From Pedobacter sp. (lineage in GTDB: Bacteria > Bacteroidota > Bacteroidia > Sphingobacteriales > Sphingobacteriaceae): a stretch of DNA of 42,630 nt. The notes beneath the pieces were generated by a model, which did not search any database, had not been told where the DNA came from, and saw only the letters and a list, made by a program, of their open reading frames with translations. Below, one piece after another: positions 6,715 through 15,343 of the stretch (position 1 is the first letter of the stretch; the number at the start of each line of letters is the position of its first letter). The position numbers were made by a program, and so were the translations under genes. The stretch is from contig JANXVH010000006.1 of the NCBI GenBank assembly GCA_025351765.1, positions 1 to 42,630 on the forward strand, read 5' to 3'.

Positions 6715-7553
6715 AGTTCGAAGTTTCTACTATACTTAAATACGGCTCTACCGGTCTTTCTACCTTGATTCTCAATATACAGCCATTTAAATCTTTTGGG
6801 CAGTACGTAATTAGTGAAGATTTTCAATCTACGCTAAAACTGTTTTCTTACGAATGGGTTGCTGCAAGTGGTGAAAAACGTTTTAAAGTATTGGAAATAC
6901 CGGAAACAAAGGAAATTGTTTTCACCTATGTAGGCATTGTAGAAAATCAAATTAAAACAATACCATCTGCGCAGCTCGATGATGTACCCATCAGTCTGAT
7001 GCCCATTTCAGTTTTACCTTATTTAAATCCAAGCCGTTATTGCCAGTCTGACAAGCTTTACAAGTTTGCGTTCGATAAATTTGGGAATATTGAATCTGCT
7101 TTTGAGAAAGTTATGGCCATAAGGAACTGGATATTTGAGAATGTAGCATACACTGCGGGTTATACCACTCAACAAACATCAGCTTTAGATACCGTAAAAG
7201 AGCAAGTTGGCGTTTGCAGAGATTTTGCGCACCTGGGGGTAGCACTTTGCAGAGCGCTGACCATTCCGGCGAGGTATTATACAGGTTATGCTTATCAATT
7301 ACAGCCGGCAGATTTTCATGCATGTTTTGAAGTGTATCTTGGTGGCCACTGGATCATCTTGGATGCCACTAAGCTGACACCTATTAACGGTTTGATTAAG
7401 ATAGCAACAGGTTTTGATGCAACTGATACAGCCCTTGCCAGTAGTTTTGGTAATTTAAATTTTACCAGTATGGAAGTTAGGGTTAAATCTCTGGACGATA
7501 GTTTTAAAGCCTTTGATGATCAAACGCTTTTACATGGATATAGCTATTTTTAA
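6711..7553 (+). CDS. Transglutaminase-like cysteine protease, Anbu partner
   Basis: 280 aa. An N-terminal beta-rich domain (about 1-110) precedes a transglutaminase/protease core. The triad is visible: C169 in QVGVCRDFAHL, H203 in ADFHACFEV and D218 in WIILDAT. There is no signal peptide, so it is probably cytosolic. It starts inside the Anbu stop codon. Transglutaminase-like proteins are a recurrent neighbour of Anbu; a role in cleaving or remodelling a peptide or isopeptide substrate shared with Anbu is inference. It ends 1 nt from the convergent cdaA stop, leaving no room for a terminator between them. Confidence 0.9.
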   Translation: MKFEVSTILKYGSTGLSTLILNIQPFKSFGQYVISEDFQSTLKLFSYEWVAASGEKRFKVLEIPETKEIVFTYVGIVENQIKTIPSAQLDDVPISLMPISVLPYLNPSRYCQSDKLYKFAFDKFGNIESAFEKVMAIRNWIFENVAYTAGYTTQQTSALDTVKEQVGVCRDFAHLGVALCRALTIPARYYTGYAYQLQPADFHACFEVYLGGHWIILDATKLTPINGLIKIATGFDATDTALASSFGNLNFTSMEVRVKSLDDSFKAFDDQTLLHGYSYF

Positions 7554-7554
7554 C

Positions 7555-8349
7555 TTAAAAATCTTTATTTAGCAGTTTTTCCAGCTCTCCAAACGAAACA
7601 TTCATTCTTACCCGACCTTGTTTAGCATAGGCAATTTCTCCAGTTTCCTCAGATATGATCACAGCTACAGCATCGGTAGCTTCAGAAACGCCAATACCGG
7701 CCCGGTGTCTTAAACCAAATTGAGGGGGCAATTTATCATTATCTGTTAACGGCAAGATACAACTGGCACTCTTAATCTTATTTTCTGAAATGACAACAGC
7801 CCCATCATGAAGTGGACTGTATTTTTGAAATATGCTTTCCAATAATCTTTTTGATATTTTGGAATCGATGATCTCACAGCTATTTGCAAACAGTTGATCG
7901 TCATAAAACTTGACAAATACGATCAATGCGCCCGTGCGAGACTTTTTCATGCTCTTGCAGGCATCGATGATTGGTTTGATACGAGACAAATTGTCTCTTT
8001 CTATACCTTTATTTCCAAAAAGGTAACCCCACCAGGCCTTATTCTTTTGTAAAAAGGTGTTCTTGCCAATAAGGAGGAGGAAACGCCGGATTTCTGGTTG
8101 GAAAATAACAATCAATGCGATAATGCCAACGCTAATGAACTTTTCTATGATCGCAGTAAGCAGGTTCATGTGCAACTGTTTTACTGCAAACCAAATTATC
8201 ATAATGATTAGCATTCCCAGCAATAGATTTACTGCTATTGTATTTTTGATTAAGTTATAAATGTAGTATATGATCAGCGCAACAAGAATAATGTCGATCA
8301 CGTCTGTAGCCGTAATTTTTAGAAAATCGAAGTCTAAACTTTTCATCAT
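7555..8349 (-). CDS. cdaA: Diadenylate cyclase CdaA (c-di-AMP synthase)
   Basis: 264-aa membrane enzyme that makes the second messenger c-di-AMP from two ATP. Three membrane segments (about 17-35, 38-56, 62-84) precede the DAC (DisA_N) domain, with the catalytic DGA at 182-184 (SPLHDGAVVI) and RHR at 214-216 (FGLRHRAGIG). Length and layout are those of CdaA, not DisA. It starts 17 nt after the folP stop, an arrangement known from other Bacteroidetes. c-di-AMP usually controls potassium and osmolyte transport and cell-wall homeostasis. No CdaR or GlmM gene is adjacent. The start could be either of two successive ATGs (8349 or 8346). Confidence 0.95.
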   Translation of the reverse strand: MMKSLDFDFLKITATDVIDIILVALIIYYIYNLIKNTIAVNLLLGMLIIMIIWFAVKQLHMNLLTAIIEKFISVGIIALIVIFQPEIRRFLLLIGKNTFLQKNKAWWGYLFGNKGIERDNLSRIKPIIDACKSMKKSRTGALIVFVKFYDDQLFANSCEIIDSKISKRLLESIFQKYSPLHDGAVVISENKIKSASCILPLTDNDKLPPQFGLRHRAGIGVSEATDAVAVIISEETGEIAYAKQGRVRMNVSFGELEKLLNKDF

Positions 8350-8366
8350 TGCAAGGTAGGAAATTT

Positions 8367-9233
8367 TTAATCAGAATGCTCCTGTATGGTTTTTTGTACT
8401 AGCAAAATACATTGAACGGCTTCCTTTACATCATGAACCCGAAGTATACTTGCCCCCTTCATTAGCGAGATTGTATTCGCTATTGTAGTGCCATTCAAAG
8501 ACTCCTCAGTAGATACTCCGATTGTTTTATAGATCATTCCTTTTCTTGATATTCCGGAAAGCAGCGGGTAGCCAAAATGCTGAAGATCTTCCAGGTGACT
8601 CAAGAGCTCAAAATTATGAGCTGTAGTTTTCGCAAATCCAAACCCAGGATCAATAAGTACGTCTTTTATCCCAAGCTGCTTCAGGGCAAATATTTTTTCG
8701 CTAAAGTAGTTTGAAAGCTCAATTCGAAAGTCTGCATAGTTTGCCTCCATTTTCATAGTTTGAGGGGTGCCTTTCATGTGCATTAGTATGTAAGGTACAT
8801 TTAGCTCGGCAACAGTTGTAAACATGTCTTCATCAAGACTGCCCCCTGAAATGTCATTAATGAGATGTGCGCCTGAATTTATGGCGGCTCTGGCTACCTT
8901 TGATCTGAAAGTGTCTATAGACAAGAAAGCTTCAGGGAAATATTTATGAATGGCTTCTACTACAGGTATTAGCCGTTTCAATTCTTCATCTTCATAGATA
9001 TCATCTGCGCCTGGACGGGAGGAGTAGGCACCCAAATCTAGTAGAAGCGCTCCTTCTTTAAGGTGCTGTTCTGCCTTAACCAATGCCTGTTCTATTGTTG
9101 ATGCGCGGCTACCGGAGTAGAAAGAGTCAGGAGTAGTATTGATGATCCCCATTACGCATGGATGGGCTAAGTCCAATAGCCTACCTCGTAGGTTCAGTGT
9201 AGTCTTTCGGTATAAAAATGTATCTTTAGCCAT
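8367..9233 (-). CDS. folP: Dihydropteroate synthase
   Basis: 288-aa cytosolic enzyme of folate synthesis that joins p-aminobenzoate to dihydropterin pyrophosphate; it is the sulfonamide target. Family motifs occur in order: CVMGIINTTPDSF, LLDLGAYSSRPGA, SIDTFRS, INDISGG, LMHMKGTPQTM, IDPGFGFAK and SGISRKGM. The frame is open to 9302, but I start at ATG 9233 (MAKDTFLYRK), because a -7 box at 9245-9252 lies inside the longer version and because family members start here. It forms an operon with cdaA. It is divergent from the DUF1599 gene, with only 26 nt between the two start codons. Confidence 0.95.
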   Translation of the reverse strand: MAKDTFLYRKTTLNLRGRLLDLAHPCVMGIINTTPDSFYSGSRASTIEQALVKAEQHLKEGALLLDLGAYSSRPGADDIYEDEELKRLIPVVEAIHKYFPEAFLSIDTFRSKVARAAINSGAHLINDISGGSLDEDMFTTVAELNVPYILMHMKGTPQTMKMEANYADFRIELSNYFSEKIFALKQLGIKDVLIDPGFGFAKTTAHNFELLSHLEDLQHFGYPLLSGISRKGMIYKTIGVSTEESLNGTTIANTISLMKGASILRVHDVKEAVQCILLVQKTIQEHSD

Positions 9234-9244
9234 TGTTAATGATA

Positions 9245-9252
9245 CAAACTTA
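9245..9252 (-). promoter_or_regulatory. -7 box of the folP-cdaA operon
   Basis: The minus strand reads TAAGTTTG, ending 11 nt before ATG 9233. On the plus strand it is part of CAAACTTAGATAAA, a 14-mer that recurs exactly at 31497-31510 between rlmH and the MutS-like gene. Confidence 0.55.
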
Positions 9253-9259
9253 GATAAAA

Positions 9260-9802
9260 TTGGCAACAAATACTTCACAAGAATACGATTCAATAATTGC
9301 AATTTGCAGGGCGCTTTTTATAAAGAAAACTAGTGATTACGGTACTGCGTGGCGCATCTTAAGGCCTTCGTCTATAACTGATCAGATATTTATCAAAGCA
9401 CAGCGTATCAGAACCCTTGAAGAAAAGAAAATATCCAAGGTGGGAGAAGACATTACCTCCGAATATATTGGTATAGTAAATTATTGCCTGATTGCCATGA
9501 TGCAACTCGAGATGGATTCCACTGAGCCAAATGAACTTGAAGTACAGCATGTAGTGCTGTTGTTTGACCAAAAGCTTTCAGCGACTAAAGAACTGATGTT
9601 TGCAAAGAACCACGACTATGGCGAGGCCTGGAGAGATATGAGAATTAGCTCGCTAACCGACCTGATACTGATGAAGATTCTTAGAGTAAAGCAAATTGAA
9701 GATAATTTCGGGCATACTATTGCCTCAGAAGGAGTTGCTGCCAATTATCAGGACATGCTTAATTATTCTGTCTTTGCATTAATAAAATTGGGAGTTAAAT
9801 AA
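9260..9802 (+). CDS. DUF1599 protein with two repeated domains
   Basis: 180 aa made of two copies of the DUF1599 (nucleotide modification associated) domain. Copy 1, about residues 8-78, contains KTSDYGTAWRILRPSSITDQIFIKAQRI; copy 2, about 98-178, contains KNHDYGEAWRDMRISSLTDLILMKILRV. The DYG-AW-R-SS-TD pattern is shared by both. The exact activity is not known to me. The only start in phase near the expected N-terminus is TTG 9260; the next in-frame ATG is deep inside copy 1. It begins an operon (2 nt to the DoxX gene) that ends with aroK. A one-mismatch -7-like sequence (TAAAATTG, 9255-9262) overlaps the TTG, so the true start deserves checking. Confidence 0.85.
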   Translation: MATNTSQEYDSIIAICRALFIKKTSDYGTAWRILRPSSITDQIFIKAQRIRTLEEKKISKVGEDITSEYIGIVNYCLIAMMQLEMDSTEPNELEVQHVVLLFDQKLSATKELMFAKNHDYGEAWRDMRISSLTDLILMKILRVKQIEDNFGHTIASEGVAANYQDMLNYSVFALIKLGVK

Positions 9803-9804
9803 TT

Positions 9805-10953
9805 ATGAAAGTGATCTTAAACTTTTTCAGGTTATTCGTAGGGATCCTCTTCATATTTTCCGGTCTTATAAAAGCTAATGATACAATTGGCTTTGGTTAT
9901 AAACTGGAGGAATATTTTGATGTATTTCATATGTCTTTTTTTTCAAGCTATGCAACGGCTATAGCCATGATACTTTGCATCCTCGAAATCGTGTTAGGCG
10001 CGTTACTTTTATTTGGTTTATGGCGTAAGCAGGTTACTTCTGGTTTACTGGGTATCATTATTTTCTTTACATTTTTGACTTTTGTTTCTGCTTTTTTTAA
10101 AGTAGTAACTTCTTGTGGATGCTTTGGAGATGCCATTCCATTAACACCATGGCAATCATTTTCCAAAGATTTGGTATTACTGGTAATGATAGTTTATATT
10201 TTTATCCGTAGAAAGGACATACAACCGGTTACTGTTCATCCCGGTTGGCAGAGCGTATTATTTACTTTTGTTTTTGCTACCTCATTAATGTTTACGCAGT
10301 TTACCTATAACTACCTGCCGGTTATTGATTTTCTTCCTTATAAAGTAGGTGCAAATCTACCTCAGCTTATGAGCATGCCAGTGGGGGCAGTGCCGGATGA
10401 GTACGAGATCACTTATAATATGACCAATAAGAAAACTGGTAAAAAAAAGGTGATGACCGACAAGGCATATCTTAAAACAGGAATCTGGAAAGATGATAAT
10501 TGGGAGATTGTAGGCACACCTGAAAGCCGACTGGTAAAAGAAGGCTATCAGCCAAAGATTCGCGACTTGAAAATTAGTGACGCGTCTGGCACAGATTACA
10601 CCAAGGAAATAATAGAAAACCCATATTATAGCTTGGTTATGGTAGCTTGGAATTTAAAAGATGCTGACGAACAAGCTATTTCTGCATTAAATGCGCTGGC
10701 ATTGAATGCCACTGAGCAGTTTAATATCCGCACGGTTTTACTTACGGCCAATTCTGCCCAGGATGCAGATGCATTTAGTAAACGAATGAAACTATTTATG
10801 GAAATTTTTTATGCTGATGCGGTACCCTTGAAGAGTATGGTTCGGGCTAACCCGGGAATTTTGTTATTAAAAAACGGAGTGATTGTAGATAAGTGGCATT
10901 ACCATGATATTCCGTCTTTTGATCTACTCTCCAAAACCTATTTCGCCAAATAA
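9805..10953 (+). CDS. DoxX/MauE-like membrane protein, BT_3928 type
   Basis: 382 aa. The first 170 residues hold about five membrane segments (about 5-22, 50-70, 78-98, 120-135, 150-167) of the DoxX/MauE fold, including VTSCGCFGD with a C104-G-C106 pair before the fourth segment, as in MauE-type disulfide proteins. The remaining 210 residues are an extracytoplasmic domain, not clearly a classical thioredoxin since no CxxC is present. This is the Bacteroidetes group annotated 'BT_3928 family'. The start is 2 nt after the DUF1599 stop, a conserved pairing in the phylum. A redox role in the envelope is inferred from the MauE relation and the Cys pair. Confidence 0.85.
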   Translation: MKVILNFFRLFVGILFIFSGLIKANDTIGFGYKLEEYFDVFHMSFFSSYATAIAMILCILEIVLGALLLFGLWRKQVTSGLLGIIIFFTFLTFVSAFFKVVTSCGCFGDAIPLTPWQSFSKDLVLLVMIVYIFIRRKDIQPVTVHPGWQSVLFTFVFATSLMFTQFTYNYLPVIDFLPYKVGANLPQLMSMPVGAVPDEYEITYNMTNKKTGKKKVMTDKAYLKTGIWKDDNWEIVGTPESRLVKEGYQPKIRDLKISDASGTDYTKEIIENPYYSLVMVAWNLKDADEQAISALNALALNATEQFNIRTVLLTANSAQDADAFSKRMKLFMEIFYADAVPLKSMVRANPGILLLKNGVIVDKWHYHDIPSFDLLSKTYFAK

Positions 10954-10954
10954 C

Positions 10955-12010
10955 ATGCTTTATTATGCTATCAAAAAATTCCTTTATGGGTTTGCTGTGA
11001 TGGCCGGTGTGATCGTTTTAGTTTTTTTACTATTTAATGTGCTGCCCGGTGATCCTGCAAGGATGACGATGGGGCAGCGTTCTGATGTGCAATCTCTTGA
11101 AGCTGTACGGAAGGAATTTGGACTAGATAGGTCCAGGCCGATTCAATTTTTTCTTTATCTTAATGATTTATCGCCTATTGGTATTCATAACAACAATGCC
11201 GAAGCCAGAGAGAAATATGGGTACGTTAGCCTGATTTCTTTAGGGAATAACGTATTAGCTTTAAAATCGCCATATCTTCGCAGGTCTTACCAAACAAAAA
11301 GAAACGTTACTACTATACTTCGCGAAACTGTTCCTAATACATTTGTACTGGCCGTTAGTGCCATGATGTTTGCGACACTGATTGGGGTCTTTTTAGGGGT
11401 GCTATCAGCAGTAAACAAAGATACCTGGATAGATAAAGCTGCCAATGCCTTTGCAATCCTTGGAATTTCAGCCCCTTCATTTTTCGCTGGTATTATTATT
11501 GCCTGGTTATTCGGTTTCGTATTGAGCGATTATACTGGTTTGAGCATGTCGGGGAGCCTTTACAGCTATGATCCCTTTGAAGGGGAGGTCATGACCTGGA
11601 AGAATCTATGGCTTCCGATGGTAACACTAGGCTTAAGGCCGTTGGCAATTATTGTTCAGCTTACAAGAAGCGCAATGCTTGATGTTCTGGCGCAGGATTA
11701 TATTAGAACGGCGCGGGCAAAAGGTTTGAGCAGGAGCAGCATAATTTACAAGCATGCGTTAAGAAATGCGATGAATCCTGTTATAACTGCTATTTCTGGT
11801 TGGTTTGCTTCATTACTAGCTGGTTCCTTTTTTGTCGAATACATATTTGGATACAATGGATTGGGTAGAACTACAGTTACGGCTTTGGAAATGTCTGATT
11901 TCCCTGTAGTCATGGGTTCAATACTATTTATTGCCCTTATATTCGTTGTTATTAATATTTTAGTTGATATTTTATATGCCTTTGTTGATCCAAGGGTAAA
12001 ACTAGCTTAA
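10955..12010 (+). CDS. ABC transporter permease, DppB/OppB type
   Basis: 351-aa inner-membrane permease of the peptide/nickel uptake ABC family. An N-terminal membrane segment (about 7-28) leads into LPGDPARMTMGQ, typical of DppB. After a larger periplasmic part come about five more segments, with the EAA loop at about 247-275 (ARAKGLSRSSIIYKHALRNAMNP) that contacts the ATPase, and the end YAFVDPRVKL is characteristic. I start at ATG 10955, 1 nt after the DoxX stop; the longer frame from 10904 overlaps that gene. No second permease, ATPase or binding protein is nearby, so its partners must be encoded elsewhere. Confidence 0.9.
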   Translation: MLYYAIKKFLYGFAVMAGVIVLVFLLFNVLPGDPARMTMGQRSDVQSLEAVRKEFGLDRSRPIQFFLYLNDLSPIGIHNNNAEAREKYGYVSLISLGNNVLALKSPYLRRSYQTKRNVTTILRETVPNTFVLAVSAMMFATLIGVFLGVLSAVNKDTWIDKAANAFAILGISAPSFFAGIIIAWLFGFVLSDYTGLSMSGSLYSYDPFEGEVMTWKNLWLPMVTLGLRPLAIIVQLTRSAMLDVLAQDYIRTARAKGLSRSSIIYKHALRNAMNPVITAISGWFASLLAGSFFVEYIFGYNGLGRTTVTALEMSDFPVVMGSILFIALIFVVINILVDILYAFVDPRVKLA

Positions 12011-12011
12011 A

Positions 12012-12518
12012 ATGAGAATATTCTTAATTGGCTTTATGGGTTGTGGCAAAACTACTTTAGGTAAAAGATTGGCCATCAAAATGAACTATGAATTTATAGA
12101 TTTAGATCATGAGCTAGAAAAGCGCGTGGAAATGAGTGTTGGCGAGTACTTTGCTAAGCAAGGTGAGAATGCGTTTCGAGAATTGGAAAGTAATTTATTA
12201 AAGAATATTAGCTATCCGACAAATTGTATTATCTCTGCCGGTGGCGGAACACCCTGTTATTTTGATAACATGGAATTTATGAACCATACCGGCATTACCA
12301 TTTATATAGAGATGGCGCCAGAAGCGCTAGCTAAGAGGCTGGAACATGGAAAGTATAAGCGCCCTTTAATAAAAAATATGGATGAGGAACAGCTAATTAA
12401 GTTTATAACGACCAAACTACAAGAACGAAATCAATATTATAAGAGATCTTACCTATCTATAAATGGGGTCAATGTTAATCCTGAGAAATTGAGACTCCAG
12501 TTATTTCAGGTCTTTTAA
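12012..12518 (+). CDS. aroK: Shikimate kinase
   Basis: 168-aa cytosolic kinase of the aromatic amino acid (shikimate) pathway that phosphorylates shikimate using ATP. The P-loop GFMGCGKTT is at residues 7-15, the shikimate-binding DLDHELE at 32-38 and FRELE at about 56-60, and the SAGGGTP box is at about 76-82; the lid arginine region KRPLI is at about 116-120. The length is normal. It begins 1 nt after the permease stop and is the last gene of the unit starting at 9260. It converges with truA, with 32 nt between and no recognisable terminator. Confidence 0.95.
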   Translation: MRIFLIGFMGCGKTTLGKRLAIKMNYEFIDLDHELEKRVEMSVGEYFAKQGENAFRELESNLLKNISYPTNCIISAGGGTPCYFDNMEFMNHTGITIYIEMAPEALAKRLEHGKYKRPLIKNMDEEQLIKFITTKLQERNQYYKRSYLSINGVNVNPEKLRLQLFQVF

Positions 12519-12550
12519 ATATTGCATCGTTTGTTGTTGTTACCTTCCAG

Positions 12551-13360
12551 TTATAGAGTAATCCAAGATTGGTCAGCCTGCTTTTGCAGGATTGAAGAAA
12601 ATTCCGTTCGTGGAGGAAGATTTAAATAGGGGTAGGTGACTTTTGATAAATATAAACCCTGTGGATGCGCAGGTGTAATCAGATGAGGTGTTTGGTTGTT
12701 GATCAGGTAATCTTCAAATTCATCTACTGATAATGTGCCTCTTCCTATTTTGAGCAGTTGACCCATGATGATCCTAATCATTTTGCTCAGAAATCTGTTA
12801 GATGCAATTTGGAACCTCAACCTATCACCATTTGGATCAACCGAAATGGAGGCAGACATTACGTTGCACATGGTATGTTCATACTTGTCGGGACTGGTAC
12901 AAAACGCACGATAATCTTTATAGTTGGGCAGAATAACCGCAGCCTTTTTCATCTGGTCGAAATCAAGACCATCTAAGAGGTAATATGCACTTAACCCATT
13001 TAAAAAAGGATCCTTGTAGGTGTGCAAAAAATAATCGTAAGACCGGTATACTGCATCAAAGCGTGCATGAGGCTCTCCCTCCATGGGTACGATGTCAAAT
13101 ACTGCAATGTTTGCAGGCAATGATTTATTCAACCTAAAAAGGAGGTCGAAGTCCCACTCGCGCTCAATGTCCACATGAAAGAAAAACTGGCTTGCGTGTA
13201 CGTGTGCGTCCGTTCTCCCGCATCCATTTATAAACAATGTTGTTCTCATCACTTTGCTCAGTGCTTTTTCGATAACACCCTGAACGTTTGCTATGCCAGG
13301 TTGTTTCTGCCATCCATTATAATTCAGGCCATTATAGCCGATGTGAACAAAGTATCTCAA
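12551..13360 (-). CDS. truA: tRNA pseudouridine synthase A
   Basis: 269-aa enzyme that isomerises uridines 38-40 in the anticodon arm of tRNAs. The catalytic Asp is D51 in GCGRTDAHVHA; the N-terminal HIGYNGLNYNGWQKQP and later RSYDYFLHTYKDPF and FLSKMIRIIMGQLLKIGRG are family hallmarks. It starts 5 nt downstream of the GH20 gene on the same strand, so the two are probably co-transcribed. Confidence 0.95.
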   Translation of the reverse strand: MRYFVHIGYNGLNYNGWQKQPGIANVQGVIEKALSKVMRTTLFINGCGRTDAHVHASQFFFHVDIEREWDFDLLFRLNKSLPANIAVFDIVPMEGEPHARFDAVYRSYDYFLHTYKDPFLNGLSAYYLLDGLDFDQMKKAAVILPNYKDYRAFCTSPDKYEHTMCNVMSASISVDPNGDRLRFQIASNRFLSKMIRIIMGQLLKIGRGTLSVDEFEDYLINNQTPHLITPAHPQGLYLSKVTYPYLNLPPRTEFSSILQKQADQSWITL

Positions 13361-13365
13361 ATCTT

Positions 13366-15327
13366 TTATTTTTTTGATGCGCGTTTGTTTAACTCGTCAA
13401 TAGGCATGTTCATCATTCTGCCTACTGGTATTTTGCCTTTATAGGTAATCACTTTTAACATCGTAGCATCCTTTGGCGGCATTAATTTCTCCGTATACTT
13501 TGGATAGAACCTATCGGGAAAGGAATTGTCAAAGCTGTAATAAATATCAAGGCCATCCACTTCAGTAGTTAGTTCAATCATCAATTGCTTATCTGCAGAT
13601 CTGCTTACTGAAAATATTGGGTCATATACACTAGGTGCATATTTAGTTTCAGCAATGTCCATTCGTTTAAAGTGCTGCTCTACTTTTGAAAAGAATGTTG
13701 TCCAATTCTTTTTTTCGGCGGGCGACCAAACTGATTCTGCTATGGCCATTCCCCGTGGCCAGGTCATATATTCAGCCTGTCTGATATTATAAATTTGTTC
13801 TGTCCATAAATTGGCTTGTCCGCCTTTTATATATTTTGGATCTGCACCTGCCGGTATTGGATCAAATTCATAAGATTTGCGGAGTCTCAAAGAAGCATAT
13901 ACCCTAGGTTCAGTAATCTGGTCTGCCTGCATGTAGTCTAGGTAGGCAAAGGTAGTTGGGCTCATTACCACTTCATGTTTATTTTTTGAGGCATCGATGC
14001 CGTATTTTATTCCACGCCAGCTCATCACCCCTACGCTGGCAGGCATATCGCCATCGAGGATCTCATCCCAGCCCATAAATTTTTTGCCCTTGGATTCAAC
14101 GATCTTCTGCACACGTTTTTCGAAATACCCTTGTACCTGATGCATGTTTTTTAGCCCTTCTCGTTTCATTAAAACCCTGATGCTATCATTTTTCTCCCAA
14201 TAGTTGATGGGAGCCTCATCTCCACCCAAGTGGATATATTCAAAAGGAAATAATTTGGCAACCTGGGAGATCACCGAGTCTAGGAAAGTATATACTTTCT
14301 CATTGGCCGGGCAGAGCGTGTTGTCTAAAAGAGCAATAGGAGGGGCGCCTTTAGACCAGTCCATTATTCGTTCTCCTGACCGAACACGATAACTCTCGGC
14401 ACCAGGCGTACATGACAGCTCGGGATAGGAGACTATAGCAGCTAAACTATGGCCGGGCACATCTATTTCCGGCATTATGTCAACAAACCTGTCTCTGGCA
14501 TACTGTACAATTTCCTTAATATCTTCCTGAGTATAAAATCCACCATATGTGCGTGGCTCTTCCACCGTTGGAGGAATAAAGTTTCCAAATTCGCCCACTT
14601 TGTTTACCCTCCATGCGCCGACTTCAGTGAGCTTAGGTAAGCCTTTGATTTCTATCCTCCAACCCTCATCATCGGCGAGGTGCAGATGAAGCAGGTTATA
14701 TTTGTACCGTACCATCGCATCGATGTATTGCTTAACTTCAGACTTGGTAAAGAAATGACGGGCAACATCAAACATCAGTCCGCGCCATCCAACACGTGGG
14801 TAGTCAGTAACCTCTACACAAGGTGCCATCCACTCTATATTTTTAACTCGTTCTTTGCTTTCAATTTCCTTTGGGAAAAGTTGGATCAAACTCTGTACGC
14901 CATAAAACAAGCCTGCAGGTTTGTTGGCCTTTATTGTAATAAGAGAAGGAGTAACTGTAAGGGTGTAACCCTCTTTTCCTATGAACGCATTGATTTTGTC
15001 GTTTAGGATGAGGTTTACAGTCGCTTTGCTGCTTTTATCGCTAACATTAGATACAAAGCTACCTGTAGGGATAGACAACCGTTCCTGCAGAAAGCTAACG
15101 ATTTGTTTAAGCTCCGGATTTGCAGGAGAATGTATGACCACGTTTGCTGGCAATGTAAAATGGCCTGCCGTTTTGGTTAGGGATACCGGTTCAGGAATAA
15201 TGGCAATTTCGGAAGTATAGTTAACACTTTCTGTAATAGTCGATACAGGAATATCAGAGATGGCGGCCTGACTATATACTTTAATACTTAAAATGCAGAG
15301 GATTAATAACGCAGAGAATCTTTTCAT
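13366..15327 (-). CDS. GH20 beta-N-acetylhexosaminidase
   Basis: 653-aa exported enzyme that removes terminal GlcNAc/GalNAc from chitooligosaccharides or glycans using substrate-assisted catalysis. Signal peptide at 1-19 (ends VYSQA); GH20b domain about 40-170; catalytic TIM barrel about 178-530, with WRGLMFDVARHFF, HLHLADDEGWRIEI and the catalytic pair D370-E371 in HLGGDEAP; and a C-terminal beta domain about 560-645 resembling chitobiase C-terminal/CHB_HEX_C modules. The -7 box TAATTTTG overlaps the dacB stop codon, so it may be transcribed alone or with dacB. With a dacB-type peptidoglycan enzyme next door, a role in wall or chitin turnover is possible; this is inference. Confidence 0.95.
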   Translation of the reverse strand: MKRFSALLILCILSIKVYSQAAISDIPVSTITESVNYTSEIAIIPEPVSLTKTAGHFTLPANVVIHSPANPELKQIVSFLQERLSIPTGSFVSNVSDKSSKATVNLILNDKINAFIGKEGYTLTVTPSLITIKANKPAGLFYGVQSLIQLFPKEIESKERVKNIEWMAPCVEVTDYPRVGWRGLMFDVARHFFTKSEVKQYIDAMVRYKYNLLHLHLADDEGWRIEIKGLPKLTEVGAWRVNKVGEFGNFIPPTVEEPRTYGGFYTQEDIKEIVQYARDRFVDIMPEIDVPGHSLAAIVSYPELSCTPGAESYRVRSGERIMDWSKGAPPIALLDNTLCPANEKVYTFLDSVISQVAKLFPFEYIHLGGDEAPINYWEKNDSIRVLMKREGLKNMHQVQGYFEKRVQKIVESKGKKFMGWDEILDGDMPASVGVMSWRGIKYGIDASKNKHEVVMSPTTFAYLDYMQADQITEPRVYASLRLRKSYEFDPIPAGADPKYIKGGQANLWTEQIYNIRQAEYMTWPRGMAIAESVWSPAEKKNWTTFFSKVEQHFKRMDIAETKYAPSVYDPIFSVSRSADKQLMIELTTEVDGLDIYYSFDNSFPDRFYPKYTEKLMPPKDATMLKVITYKGKIPVGRMMNMPIDELNKRASKK

Positions 15328-15343
15328 AATCTCCGCAATTTAC

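Noticed and set aside
6342..6827. 161-aa minus-strand frame over the Anbu gene
   Set aside because: Antisense to Anbu and the start of the transglutaminase gene; no coding features.
14680..15006. 108-aa plus-strand frame inside the GH20 gene
   Set aside because: Fully antisense to a well-supported glycosidase with clear motifs; no family signal.
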